This document shows positions 9,226 to 18,460 of a DNA stretch of 64,000 nt, piece after piece. The stretch spans positions 248,001 through 312,000 of the forward strand of contig JAXHLT010000001.1 of assembly GCA_034521955.1 (NCBI GenBank), in the 5' to 3' direction. Each line of letters starts with the position of its first letter. The stretch's first letter is position 1. This DNA is from M55B127 sp034521955 (lineage in GTDB: Bacteria > Bacillota > Halanaerobiia > Halanaerobiales > M55B127). The notes under the pieces were generated by a model. The model saw only the letters and a list, made by a program, of their open reading frames with translations. It searched no databases and was not told where the DNA came from. The translations under genes were made by a program, and so were the position numbers.

Positions 9226-11235
9226 CTATTTATCCAATAAATTATTTATTAATTTTTCATCTGCTACATTTGGTATAGTCATCTGTCCTTTACCTTTATT
9301 TTTTTCATTCCATTCATTTGCTGTTTTTAAAGCATTTTCATTTCTTGCCCATGCTCTTCTAGCAATTCCACCATTAACATCCCAATCTAGAGCACTTTTG
9401 ATTATATTATCAACTCGTTTGCTGCCATCTAAAACTAAGCCAAATCCACCATTAAAAGCTTTGCCAATACCAACACCACCACCATTGCTTTCTACAACCA
9501 TGCTCATTCCTCTTGCAACATTACCTGCAAAACAATGGATTGACATCTCAGCCATTATATTACTACCATCTTTAATATTTGAAGTTTCTCTATAAGGAGA
9601 GTCAGTACCAGCTACATCATGATGATCTCTACCTAACATCACCGGTCCAATTTCTCCTTTGCGAACTAATTCATTAAACTTTAATGCTATATCTACCCTT
9701 CCCTCAGCATCTGCATAAAGGATTCTTGCTTTTGAACCTACTACTAAATCATTTTCTTCAGCATCTTTAATCCAGTGGTAGTTATCTCTATCTTGAGCCC
9801 TGCGGTTTGGATCAATCATTTTCATAGCAGCCTGGTCTGTTTTTCTTAAATCTTCTTTTTTACCACTTAAACAAACCCATCTAAATGGTCCATATCCATA
9901 GTCAAAACAAATTGGTCCCATAATATTTTCTACATAAGAAGGAAAGATAAAACCTTCAGAAGTATCTATCTTATTTTTAGCTATTTCTTTTACACCGGCA
10001 TCAAATACTGCTTTCATGAAACTGTTTCCATAGTCCCAAAATTGAGAGCCCTTTTGAACCAAACTCTTTAATACATCAAAATGTTTACGGAGTGTCTTAT
10101 CAACTTCCTCTTTAAACTCTTGAGGATTCTTATTTAACAACTCTCGGCCTTCTTTAAAGCTATAACCTACAGGTGTATATCCTCCAGAATAAGCTGCATG
10201 ACAGGAAGTTTGATCTGAAATTAGTTCAACTTCAATATTATTATTATCTACATACTCTAATAGGTCAACTATATTTCCATGATAAGCAACTGAAACTGCT
10301 TTCTCTTTTTGTTTATACTCTTCAACCCACTTGAAAATTTCATCAAGATCAGATGAAACCTCTGATACCCAACCTTGTTTATGTCTAGTTTCAATTCTTG
10401 ACTTATCAACTTCAGCAATTACACCTACACCACCTGCAATTTCAACAGCTTTTGCTTGTGCACCACTCATTCCACCCAAACCTGAACTGATATATAGATA
10501 ACCACTTAAGTCTTTATCTTCAGGCACATCTAAAAATAATCTGCCTGCATTAAGTAAAGTGATATATGTTCCATGAACTATTCCTTGAGGACCAATATAC
10601 ATCCATCCACCAGCAGTCATTTGTCCGTAATTTGCAACACCTAAAGCTGCTGCTTTATTAAACCACTCTTCATTATCAAACATACCTACCATAAGACCAT
10701 TTGTTGCAATAACACGTGGTGCTTCTGGCCTTGAAGGAAACAATCCTAAAGGATGTCCAGACTGAACAACTAGGGTTTGTTCATCAGTCATAATTTGTAA
10801 ATATTTCTTTATTAATCTATACTGCATCCAGTTTTGACAAACCTGTCCTGATTCACCGTAAGTAACTAATTCGTAAGGATATAATGCTACATCAAAGTCT
10901 AAATTATTATCAATCATTAATTGAATTGCTTTACCTTCAAGAGTATTGCCCTCATATTCATCAATCGGTTTAGCCTTTATTTCACCCTTTGGACGATAAC
11001 GATAACCATAAATTCTACCTTTGGTTTTTAGTTCTTCAAGAAATTCAGGGGCTACTTCTTCATGCAAGTGTTTTGGAACATATCTTAAAGCATTTTTCAA
11101 AGCCAGTCTCATTTGATTTTCATTTAAAGTTAATTCCCTTTTAGGAGCCCTCCTTATATCATCACGGAACTCTTCTTTATCAGGCAGACTATCTGGCAAT
11201 TTAATCTTTTTAACCGGATTAAGATCACTTATCAT
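9226..11235 (-). CDS. hutU: Urocanate hydratase (long form)
   Basis: Hydrates urocanate to 4-imidazolone-5-propionate using tightly bound NAD+ as electrophile. The 669 aa make it the longer form, similar in size to the eukaryotic enzyme, compared with about 555 aa in many bacteria. The NAD-binding segment SSGLGGMSGAQAKA is near residues 250-263, and the conserved cysteine region QTSCHAAYSGGYTPVGY near residues 344-360. GRDHHDVAGTDSPYRET also matches the family. Start ATG immediately follows the hutI stop codon, behind AAGGAGG. Confidence 0.95.
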   Translation of the reverse strand: MISDLNPVKKIKLPDSLPDKEEFRDDIRRAPKRELTLNENQMRLALKNALRYVPKHLHEEVAPEFLEELKTKGRIYGYRYRPKGEIKAKPIDEYEGNTLEGKAIQLMIDNNLDFDVALYPYELVTYGESGQVCQNWMQYRLIKKYLQIMTDEQTLVVQSGHPLGLFPSRPEAPRVIATNGLMVGMFDNEEWFNKAAALGVANYGQMTAGGWMYIGPQGIVHGTYITLLNAGRLFLDVPEDKDLSGYLYISSGLGGMSGAQAKAVEIAGGVGVIAEVDKSRIETRHKQGWVSEVSSDLDEIFKWVEEYKQKEKAVSVAYHGNIVDLLEYVDNNNIEVELISDQTSCHAAYSGGYTPVGYSFKEGRELLNKNPQEFKEEVDKTLRKHFDVLKSLVQKGSQFWDYGNSFMKAVFDAGVKEIAKNKIDTSEGFIFPSYVENIMGPICFDYGYGPFRWVCLSGKKEDLRKTDQAAMKMIDPNRRAQDRDNYHWIKDAEENDLVVGSKARILYADAEGRVDIALKFNELVRKGEIGPVMLGRDHHDVAGTDSPYRETSNIKDGSNIMAEMSIHCFAGNVARGMSMVVESNGGGVGIGKAFNGGFGLVLDGSKRVDNIIKSALDWDVNGGIARRAWARNENALKTANEWNEKNKGKGQMTIPNVADEKLINNLLDK

Positions 11236-12507
11236 TTAAAAATCCTCCTTTTGGCTTTTTCTTTTTTCTAAGTCATTATCAAAAACAAGCTTACCGTTTT
11301 TATAAACTTTTTCCACCAAATTGACACCAAAGTTATAAAACAAGTGATTATAATCAGTAGTATCAAATAAAACTAAGTCAGCTTTTTTACCTTTTTGAAT
11401 ACTACCTATAGCTTCTTCTCTATTTAAAGCACTAGCTGCATTAATAGTTAAAGCAGTTATTGCTTCTTCTGGTGTCATTTCCATATACATAACAGCTAAG
11501 GATAAAAGTAAAGGTATGGACTGAGAATAGCTGCTACCAGGGTTTAAATCAGAAGCTAAAGCAACTGGAATTCCCATCTCTATCATTTTTTTGGCATCTG
11601 CATATTTTTCCTGTAATGAGAATGCAGTAAGTGGTAATAATACAGCTATAACATCATTTTCCTTAATGCTTTTTAAACCACTGGTTGAAGCTTTAAGAAG
11701 GTGTTCAGCTGAAACTGCATTTAACTTTCCTGCCAATTTTGAAGCTTTTGTATTTTTTATCTCATCAGCATGGATCTTTAGTTTAAAGCCATACTCTTTT
11801 GCAGACCGTAATAACTTTTCAGATTCCTGATATGAAAATGCTCCATCATCACAAAACACATCACAAAATTCTGCCAGATTCTTTTCTGCAACTTCTGGCA
11901 AAACTTTTTTTATTACAAAGTCAATATATTCTTCAGATTTACCCTTGTATTTTTTAGGTACCGCATGAGCTCCTAAAAAAGTAGAAACCACATCAATATC
12001 ATCACGACTATTTAATTCTTGCATTACTTTTAACTGTTTTATTTCAGTTTTTTTATCAAGTCCATAACCACTTTTGCCTTCAACTGTTGTAACACCATAG
12101 CTAAGAAATTTATCAAGTCTTTTATTAGACTGTTTCAACAGATTATCATAACTTGCTCTTCTGGTGGCTTTAACCGTACTTAATATTCCACCACCTTTTT
12201 TTAATATTTCTATATAAGGTATACCTTTTAGACGCATTTTAAATTCTTGTGATCTGTCTCCTGCAAAAACAAAATGTGTATGTGGGTCAATAAATCCTGG
12301 TAAAACCACTTTACCTTCAGCATCAATTACCTTATTGTACTTTGATAGGTCATCTATTTTGTTTTTTTTACCAAAATCTATTATTTTCTCATTATCTATA
12401 ACTAGATAGGCATCTTTGATGATATTTAGATCATTCATTTCTTTACCTTTTTTTGGTGTATTGCCACCTACAGTAACTAATTGCCCAATGTTATTAATTA
12501 ATAGCAT
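11236..12507 (-). CDS. hutI: Imidazolonepropionase
   Basis: Metal-dependent amidohydrolase that opens the imidazolone ring to give N-formimino-L-glutamate. The 423 aa carry the metal-binding motif DPHTHFVFAG near residues 76-85, a further histidine in LKIHADE, the SAEHLL segment, and ALASDLNPGSS with the catalytic Asp region. ATG directly follows the formiminotransferase stop codon, with GGAGG overlapping the end of that gene. This close packing supports one operon running formiminotransferase-hutI-hutU-cyclodeaminase. Confidence 0.95.
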   Translation of the reverse strand: MLLINNIGQLVTVGGNTPKKGKEMNDLNIIKDAYLVIDNEKIIDFGKKNKIDDLSKYNKVIDAEGKVVLPGFIDPHTHFVFAGDRSQEFKMRLKGIPYIEILKKGGGILSTVKATRRASYDNLLKQSNKRLDKFLSYGVTTVEGKSGYGLDKKTEIKQLKVMQELNSRDDIDVVSTFLGAHAVPKKYKGKSEEYIDFVIKKVLPEVAEKNLAEFCDVFCDDGAFSYQESEKLLRSAKEYGFKLKIHADEIKNTKASKLAGKLNAVSAEHLLKASTSGLKSIKENDVIAVLLPLTAFSLQEKYADAKKMIEMGIPVALASDLNPGSSYSQSIPLLLSLAVMYMEMTPEEAITALTINAASALNREEAIGSIQKGKKADLVLFDTTDYNHLFYNFGVNLVEKVYKNGKLVFDNDLEKRKSQKEDF

Positions 12508-13410
12508 TTAAAAGTCCTCCAGTAACCTGTTTTCCATAACTTGGTCATCTTTAAAGTCCTCTAACCCTAAATAGTATTCTGCTACATCAAATAATGCTTT
12601 AGCAGGAAGTAAGCCAATCAATTCACTACCGATTACTTTTACTCCATATCTTTTAGCCTCAAATTTCACCATTTCAAAGGATTGGTATAAGGAAGTTTTG
12701 GTATAATCTGTCATATTCATAGATACCTGAGTAATACCCCTTTGAGTTAAGTCAATGCCAATAGCTTTTACAAACCTTAACCCTCCTCCTGAATGCCTCA
12801 CTTTACGAGCAATTTTATTTGCAATTTCTATACTGTCAGTATCTAAATTTATATTGAAAGCCACTAGCGGCATTCTTGCTCCAATTACAGTCGCTCCTGC
12901 TGTGGGGTGTAACTTTTGAGGACCATAATCAGGTTTCCATTCTTTTTGTTTTATTTTTTCTTTAAACCCTTCATATTCACCTTTTCTAATTTCAGCCAGA
13001 TTTTTTCTTTTATCTTCTCTAGCAGCTTCTTCATATAAGTAAATAGGTAAATCAAACATTTCTGAAGCTTGTTTTGCTACATCATTAGCTAATTTGACTG
13101 CATCTTCCATTTCTACATTTTTTACAGGAGTAAATGGTACTACATCAACTGCTCCCATTCTGGGATGCTCACCCTTATGTTCATTCATATCAATTACTTC
13201 GATAGCTGTTTCCATTGCTTTTAAAACAGTACTTTTAAGTTCTTTTGCACCTCCAAGTAGTGTAACCACCAATCTATTATGATCTTTGTCAGCAGAATAA
13301 TCTAGCAATTTCACTTTTTTATTTTCCTTAAAAGGTTTTACTATCTGCTCGATTTTTTCTCGGTCTCTACCCTCACTAAAATTTGGAATACATTCAAATA
13401 ATTTAGCCAT
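12508..13410 (-). CDS. Glutamate formimidoyltransferase
   Basis: Transfers the formimino group from N-formimino-L-glutamate to tetrahydrofolate, releasing glutamate. The 300 aa equal the N-terminal transferase part of bifunctional FTCD. The diagnostic start MAKLFECIPNFSEGRD is present. Other family blocks are DHNRLVVTLLG, HPRMGAVDVVPF and LHPTAGATVIGAR. It is the first gene of the tight hut block, with GGGGT upstream of its ATG, and lies 76 bases after an MFS transporter gene. Together with the separate cyclodeaminase gene it completes the folate branch. Confidence 0.95.
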   Translation of the reverse strand: MAKLFECIPNFSEGRDREKIEQIVKPFKENKKVKLLDYSADKDHNRLVVTLLGGAKELKSTVLKAMETAIEVIDMNEHKGEHPRMGAVDVVPFTPVKNVEMEDAVKLANDVAKQASEMFDLPIYLYEEAAREDKRKNLAEIRKGEYEGFKEKIKQKEWKPDYGPQKLHPTAGATVIGARMPLVAFNINLDTDSIEIANKIARKVRHSGGGLRFVKAIGIDLTQRGITQVSMNMTDYTKTSLYQSFEMVKFEAKRYGVKVIGSELIGLLPAKALFDVAEYYLGLEDFKDDQVMENRLLEDF

Positions 13411-13485
13411 ATTTCATACCCCTTTTCTTTATTTTACTTTTTTAATATAATATAAATTTTGATTTTAATGATAAGTGCTTGAAAT

Positions 13486-14757
13486 CTATTGAATAGATTC
13501 TTCAACACCTTTATTAACATCTACAGTATAAAGCATTATCATACCGAAAATAAAAAATGCTGCTACAGCTAAAATACCATACCTAGATGAACCTGTTAGC
13601 TGACCTACTAAAGCAAAAACAAAAGGACCAGTTATTGCGGCAAACTTACTCGAAATCCCGTAAAATCCATAAAACTCAGCACTTTTTTCATTAGGTATTA
13701 AGGTACCATATAATGATCTACTTAAAGCTTGTGCTCCTCCTTGAACTGTACCGACTAATCCAGCTAATATCCAGAAATCTAAGGCTGAATCAAGATTATA
13801 TCCTAAAATAGTTATAATTAAATAAATTGATAATGCAAAATATATACCTTTTTTTGCTCCAATCTTTTCAGCAACTTTACCAAATATTAATGTAAAAGGT
13901 ATTCCCACTACTTGAGTTAAAAGCAAGGCACCAATCAAGTCATTTTGACCAATCCCTACTTCACGGCCATAAATTGTAGCCATTCGAATAATAGTTCCTA
14001 TGCCATCATTATAGATCCAAAATGCAATTAAAAATTTCCAGAGTTCTTTATACTTTCTAATATTTTTAAAAGTACTTAAAACACGTTTAAAACCCTGTTT
14101 AACATAAGGTCCCAATGTAAATTTACCTAAACCAATTCTTGATTCAGGAAGATTTATAAAAGCCGGAATTGAAAATACCATCCACCAAACAGCAACTGTC
14201 AAAAATGCTATTCTGGTTGCCATAGTAACAGTTGATATATTGAACAGTTCAGGCTTCATAATCATTATTAGATTAACTAACAACAATAGGCCTCCACCAA
14301 GATATCCAGCTGCATATCCAAGTGAAGATATGTAATCAATCTTACTTTTTTTTGTAATTATGGGTAAAAACGAGTCATAAAAAATATTTCCACCCGAAAA
14401 ACCTATATTCGCTAAAATAAAAAATACTGAAGCCAATAAATATCTACCTTCAACTATAAAAAAGAGCAAAGCAGTACCTGTTACACCAATAAATACAAAA
14501 AATTTAAGAAATATTTTTTTAGATTTTGAATAATCAGCAACAGCACCCAATATTGGTGTTATTAATGCAATAATTAACATTGCTATTGTCTGGGTATAAC
14601 CCCAATAAGATGTTGCTAAATTATCAGGTAGGTTTACAGCAGCCACATCATTATAATATATAGGTAATACAGCAGCTAAAATTGTTGTTGCAAAGGCAGA
14701 ATTTGCCCAATCATATAATACCCAGGAATATATCACTTTTTTATTTGATTTTTCCAA
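13486..14757 (-). CDS. MFS transporter, UMF1/Atg22-like family
   Basis: Twelve-helix major facilitator protein of the UMF1 group, recognised by the N-terminal YSWVLYDWANSAFATT segment and by GIGTIIRMATIYG in the middle. It lies immediately upstream of the hut genes on the same strand and could move histidine or a product of its degradation, but the substrate cannot be deduced. The best-placed start is TTG at 14755-14757, about 9 bases after AAAGGTGGTG. A GTG start five codons earlier would overlap that Shine-Dalgarno. It is divergent from the DegV gene. Confidence 0.8.
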   Translation of the reverse strand: MEKSNKKVIYSWVLYDWANSAFATTILAAVLPIYYNDVAAVNLPDNLATSYWGYTQTIAMLIIALITPILGAVADYSKSKKIFLKFFVFIGVTGTALLFFIVEGRYLLASVFFILANIGFSGGNIFYDSFLPIITKKSKIDYISSLGYAAGYLGGGLLLLVNLIMIMKPELFNISTVTMATRIAFLTVAVWWMVFSIPAFINLPESRIGLGKFTLGPYVKQGFKRVLSTFKNIRKYKELWKFLIAFWIYNDGIGTIIRMATIYGREVGIGQNDLIGALLLTQVVGIPFTLIFGKVAEKIGAKKGIYFALSIYLIITILGYNLDSALDFWILAGLVGTVQGGAQALSRSLYGTLIPNEKSAEFYGFYGISSKFAAITGPFVFALVGQLTGSSRYGILAVAAFFIFGMIMLYTVDVNKGVEESIQ

Positions 14758-14883
14758 TTTTAAATTCACCACCTTTTAAATTATATATTCTTGAAGAACA
14801 ATTATTTACCTCTTTTAATTTGGCTTGATATATTTTAAAAATAAAGATATAATTTAATTAAAAATATCCAGGTGGTGTTTATA

Positions 14884-15756
14884 ATGAAAATAGGTCTAGT
14901 AACTGATAGTACTTGTGATCTAAATAAAGAATTAATAGATAGCTATAATATTAATATTGTTCCATTAACAGTGCATTTTGGTACTAAAGAATATGTTGAT
15001 GGTGTTGATATTAATCCTGATAAATTTTTCAAACTAATCGAAAGTGATAAAAATATGCCTAAAACATCTAAACCATCTAAATATGACTTTGAAACTATCT
15101 ATAAAAATCTTTTGAAGGACTATGATCACATACTATCAATCCATGTTTCCAAAGGTTTGAGTGGTACTTATGATTCTGCTGCATTAGCATCTAACGATAT
15201 AGATAATGATAAGGTTACTGTAATTGACTCATCATCAATTTCTTTAGGTTTAGGGTTTTTAGTATTATTAGCTGCTAAACTTATCGAAAATAACTTCTCA
15301 TTAGAAAAAATTATAGATAGAATAGATAAAGCAAAGAAAGAGATAAAATGTATTTTTACAGTAGAAGATTTAACCTACATGAAAGAGGGAGGAAGAATTG
15401 GTAAAGCACGAGCTTTTCTTGGTACAATCTTTAATATTAACCCAATTATAGAAATAAGTACACAAACTGGAAAAGTAAATCCAATAGATAAAGTAAGAGG
15501 AAATGACAGAACACTTAAGGAAATGGGTGAAATTCTTATTAATAATATTAAAGATAGCAAAAAAGCTTGGATAGGTATTATGCATGGAGACAGAGAAAAC
15601 AAAGCTAAAGCATTAATAGATCAAATAAATAATAAAATGCCTGAAAATATAGATAAATATATTCTCACAGAAAGAATTAGTCCAACCTTGGGTTGCCATG
15701 TCGGCCCATCTGTTTATGCTTTTGCAACTTTATCTGGAGATTTTTTAGATATATAG
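14884..15756 (+). CDS. DegV family protein (fatty-acid binding, FakB-like)
   Basis: EDD-fold protein that binds a fatty acid and, in characterised systems, presents it to the kinase FakA. The family start KIGLVTDSTCDL is visible, followed by the conserved TSKPSKYDF segment and HVSKGLSGTYDSA. The C-terminal part has EDLTYMKEGGRIGKA. The start ATG at 14884 is chosen because AGGTGGT ends 7 bases before it; an upstream GTG overlaps that site. It is one of only two convincing plus-strand protein genes in the window outside the accessory region. A second DegV domain is fused to a FakA-like part at 19.2-21.0 kb. Confidence 0.9.
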   Translation: MKIGLVTDSTCDLNKELIDSYNINIVPLTVHFGTKEYVDGVDINPDKFFKLIESDKNMPKTSKPSKYDFETIYKNLLKDYDHILSIHVSKGLSGTYDSAALASNDIDNDKVTVIDSSSISLGLGFLVLLAAKLIENNFSLEKIIDRIDKAKKEIKCIFTVEDLTYMKEGGRIGKARAFLGTIFNINPIIEISTQTGKVNPIDKVRGNDRTLKEMGEILINNIKDSKKAWIGIMHGDRENKAKALIDQINNKMPENIDKYILTERISPTLGCHVGPSVYAFATLSGDFLDI

Positions 15757-15782
15757 TATAACAAAATATATGATAAATAATT

Positions 15783-15813
15783 AGCCATTTTCACTTTTTG
15801 AAAATGGCTTTTT
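15783..15813 (+). terminator. Rho-independent terminator after degV
   Basis: Perfect 11-base-pair stem AGCCATTTTCA / TGAAAATGGCT with a 5-base loop, followed by TTTT. It sits 26 bases after the degV stop codon. On the other strand it may also end the convergent SLOG gene, whose stop overlaps the T tract. Confidence 0.85.
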
Positions 15814-16384
15814 ATAATTTAGCTAGCCATTCCTCAATTCTTTTTTTATGTTCTTTTAATTTAAGATTGAAAATTGGTATTTTTAATTTGCTTGCAATAG
15901 AAATTGCTTGCCCTGTACCACCTGTTTTAATACTTCTATCTCGATCAGTTATACATCCATCTGGTGTCCAACAAATTACAAATTCCGATGGTCTATCTAA
16001 ATTTTTACCTAAAACCTGATAAGTGTCTCTAATAATTAGTTTTTGAGAATTATCGGATAACTCTTCGAAATTATAATGATGATTTCTTGCAATCTCTTTG
16101 GCTTTATTATAATTGTTCATCATTTCTGCATTTATATAATTTTTCCCTTCTTTGTTCTGAAAATTTTTCCAAGGTAAATATATTTCACAGTCTGCATTTG
16201 ACTTTAAAGCTCCTCTTTCAAAAGCAGAATCAGCACCTGGAGAAGCACCAGATCGCAATACATAGTTTCTTTTACCTAATTGAAACCCCATCTTTTCCAT
16301 GATATCTAATATATCTTTAGGAGTATTTCTGCTACCTATACCAGAATAATATATCTTCTTTTCTTTATTTTTATTACTAAACAA
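15812..16384 (-). CDS. SLOG-family (DprA-like Rossmann) protein, phage type
   Basis: The 190-residue protein has IYYSGIGSRNTP at the start, LRSGASPGADSAFERGA near residues 43-59 and EIYLPWKNF, which match the stand-alone SLOG proteins often carried by phages and accessory loci. SLOG domains bind nucleotides or nucleotide-derived signals; the function of this subgroup is unknown. The start is TTG at 16382-16384 behind AAAGGGGGTG. The gene is convergent with degV and divergent from a small zinc-ribbon gene. Confidence 0.75.
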   Translation of the reverse strand: MFSNKNKEKKIYYSGIGSRNTPKDILDIMEKMGFQLGKRNYVLRSGASPGADSAFERGALKSNADCEIYLPWKNFQNKEGKNYINAEMMNNYNKAKEIARNHHYNFEELSDNSQKLIIRDTYQVLGKNLDRPSEFVICWTPDGCITDRDRSIKTGGTGQAISIASKLKIPIFNLKLKEHKKRIEEWLAKL

Positions 16385-16467
16385 ATTGATCCACCCCCTT
16401 TACAAGTTGCTAAAAATATGGTAAAAACATAAGAGTGTACAAAAAACATTTAGGAGGAAACAAAACT

Positions 16468-16581
16468 ATGAGTAAAAAAATTATCTGTCCTTATTGTGGA
16501 AATTCAAACTGGACAGGAACGTTATACTGTGAAAAATGTAGTGCAAATTTAAATAATATTAACCATAAAATTAATAACTAA
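16468..16581 (+). CDS. Small zinc-ribbon protein, 37 aa
   Basis: A short reading frame with a strong Shine-Dalgarno (TAGGAGG, 10 bases before ATG) encodes a 37-residue protein with two CxxC knuckles, CPYCGN and CEKCSAN, ten residues apart. This is the pattern of a treble-clef or zinc-ribbon domain, probably binding one zinc ion. It stops 1 base before the convergent sir2 stop codon. The tight packing, good ribosome-binding site and paired cysteines argue that it is real, though the role is unknown. Confidence 0.7.
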   Translation: MSKKIICPYCGNSNWTGTLYCEKCSANLNNINHKINN

Positions 16582-16582
16582 T

Positions 16583-17320
16583 TTATTTTATTAATTTTTC
16601 ATAAAGTTCATCCATAACAACAGTTGCTTTGCCTTTTAAAAAATAATCAGTAATCTTATCAGTAAAGTTTGATTTTTCAATATTAACTTCAATAATCGTT
16701 GCTCCATTTTCTGATGCAATATTTGGTATAATTGAAGCAGGTCTTACTTCACCTGTAGTTCCGATAACTAAAAACACATCTGCTATTTCTGCTTCTCTAA
16801 GTGATGCTTGATAAGCCTTTTGAGGTATACCTTCCCCAAAAAAGATATAATCTGGTTTTAAAACACCATTACATTTATCACATCTTGGTGGTAAATCTTT
16901 AAGATATTTCTTTTTAAAATCAACTTTTTCTTCACATTCCATACAAACCAATTTTTTATATGTGCCATGAAATTCATAAACATTTTTACTACCTGCCTCT
17001 TGATGTAAGTTATCTATATTTTGAGTTATTACAGCGTCTATATAACCCTTTTTTTCTAAATCAGCTACTACTCTATGTGCTCTGTTCGGTTTGCATTCAC
17101 TAAACATACTATAGAATAGTTTTTTATTTAACTCCCATGATTTTTTGGGATTATTTAAAAAATAATTAATGTGTAAAAAATATGGATCATACTTTTCCCA
17201 TAAACCATCTTCACCACGAAATGGAGGAATACCACTTTCTACAGAAATACCAGCACCAGTAAATACAGTAGTATGTTTACTTTGTTTTAATATATTAACT
17301 ACTTTATCTAAATTATCCAA
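16583..17320 (-). CDS. Sir2-family NAD-dependent protein deacylase
   Basis: Removes acyl groups from lysines using NAD+. The 245 aa have all family motifs: FTGAGISVESGIPPFRG, ITQNIDNLHQEAG with the NAD-binding residues, the catalytic His in YEFHGTY, and the zinc site CMEC plus CDKC. GTTGEVRPAS follows. This complete zinc-dependent form is the usual CobB-type housekeeping enzyme. The start is TTG at 17318-17320 with GGAGGTG upstream. Confidence 0.92.
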   Translation of the reverse strand: MDNLDKVVNILKQSKHTTVFTGAGISVESGIPPFRGEDGLWEKYDPYFLHINYFLNNPKKSWELNKKLFYSMFSECKPNRAHRVVADLEKKGYIDAVITQNIDNLHQEAGSKNVYEFHGTYKKLVCMECEEKVDFKKKYLKDLPPRCDKCNGVLKPDYIFFGEGIPQKAYQASLREAEIADVFLVIGTTGEVRPASIIPNIASENGATIIEVNIEKSNFTDKITDYFLKGKATVVMDELYEKLIK

Positions 17321-17661
17321 AAAGACACCTCCAATGATAAAAGAAGGAGACTAAATAGCCTCCTCCCTTAAAATCAAATATACTGTTTTCTTCTCCAACT
17401 TATAATTATTACCTTAAGATATCATTCAAAATAATAACATATTTTTTGATAAATTTTATAATAACAAAGTCATTATATTTCAGTGAATTTATAAACATTA
17501 CATTTATGTTTTACTAGAATATAAGATAATAATTTCTTGATATTATAAAACGTTTTGCTATTATAATTATATCTTAATAAATAAAATTATAAGTAGAGGA
17601 GATATATCCTCCTTAAAATACTTACAAGAATAATATCTCCATAATTCAAATTCTAAATGTT
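17321..17661 (-). other. Intergenic region between HU and sir2 genes
   Basis: No convincing gene. Two weak hairpins can be drawn on the minus strand: GGAGATAT with ATATCTCC (17598-17640, large loop) just after the HU gene, and GGAG-CTA with TAG-CTCC (17347-17364), followed by TTCTTTT, just before the sir2 ribosome-binding site. Either could end the HU transcript. The middle is very AT-rich and probably holds the sir2 promoter. Confidence 0.4.
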
Positions 17662-17964
17662 TTACTTACCTTCTACAACTTCTTTAAATGTTTTTCCTAC
17701 TCTAAATACAGGCACTTTTCTAGCTGGGATAGTGATTTCTTCACCAGTTTGAGGATTTCTGCCCTTACGGGAACTTCTGTCTCTTACTTCAAAAGATCCG
17801 AAACCAATAAGTTGAACTTTGTCTCTTTTGTCTTCTTTCTTTTTAGCTTCTTTTTTGAGATAGTTCATGATTGTGTCAATTGTGGCGTTAATAGCTTCGC
17901 CAGAATCCTTTTTAGTTAAACCAGTTTCCTCAGCAACCTTGTCAATTAAATCTGTTTTTGTCAT
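17662..17964 (-). CDS. HU-family DNA-binding protein
   Basis: Small histone-like protein that bends and compacts DNA as a dimer. The 100 aa have the family start TKTDLIDKVAEETGLTKK, the VQLIGFGSFEVRDR beta segment, and the DNA-clamp arm GRNPQTGEEITIPARKVPVF. A lysine-rich insertion (KKEAKKKEDKRDK, about residues 38-50) makes it about 10 residues longer than the 90-aa norm. ATG at 17962-17964 has AAGGGG upstream; an adjacent in-frame TTG is also possible. Confidence 0.95.
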   Translation of the reverse strand: MTKTDLIDKVAEETGLTKKDSGEAINATIDTIMNYLKKEAKKKEDKRDKVQLIGFGSFEVRDRSSRKGRNPQTGEEITIPARKVPVFRVGKTFKEVVEGK

Positions 17965-18082
17965 CAATACTCAACCCCTTAATTAAAGTTTTATTCTTAT
18001 TGTATTTAAGTTATACAAAAGTTATAAATTTCCTTCTTTTTTATTAACTTTATTCCTGAATTTACAAGGATATCGTGCTTTT

Positions 18083-18406
18083 TTATTGATTATTTAACCA
18101 AAATTGATTCCAATCCCCATCACTTTTTTTCAAAGCTAGATAAATATATAGGGAAGCTGTCGCAGCACCAAATATTAATAAAAGTATAAACCAGATCAAA
18201 AAATTCCCTAATTTATTCTCGCGATAATAAATCCAACTAGCAAATATTAAAAACATTATATAGATGTCTATTAATGTAATTTTACCCCATATTAATGATA
18301 ATATGATTGATCCTTCTCCAGCAAAATCACCACTAATAAAACCCGTTATTATTGAAGTAGACATCACTACAAACCCTAATAAAGCAAGTATCTTAGCTGT
18401 TTTCAT
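18083..18406 (-). CDS. Small membrane protein, DUF1475-like
   Basis: A 107-residue protein with about three hydrophobic helices (roughly residues 5-25, 38-60, 68-92), joined by short loops such as WIYYRENKLGN. Its start MKTAKILALLGFVVMST resembles members of the DUF1475 family; this is from memory of the family, not a search. It is directly downstream of the DUF1295 gene on the same strand. Function unknown. Confidence 0.55.
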   Translation of the reverse strand: MKTAKILALLGFVVMSTSIITGFISGDFAGEGSIILSLIWGKITLIDIYIMFLIFASWIYYRENKLGNFLIWFILLLIFGAATASLYIYLALKKSDGDWNQFWLNNQ

Positions 18407-18460
18407 AAGTTTTTAACTATTCTTATTTAGAATAATTATATTCCACCTTTCATAAGATAT

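Noticed and set aside
15812..17320. Thoeris-like defence system (SIR2 plus SLOG)
   Set aside because: The Sir2 protein has the complete deacylase zinc site and catalytic His, and there is no TIR protein; kept only as a weak observation.
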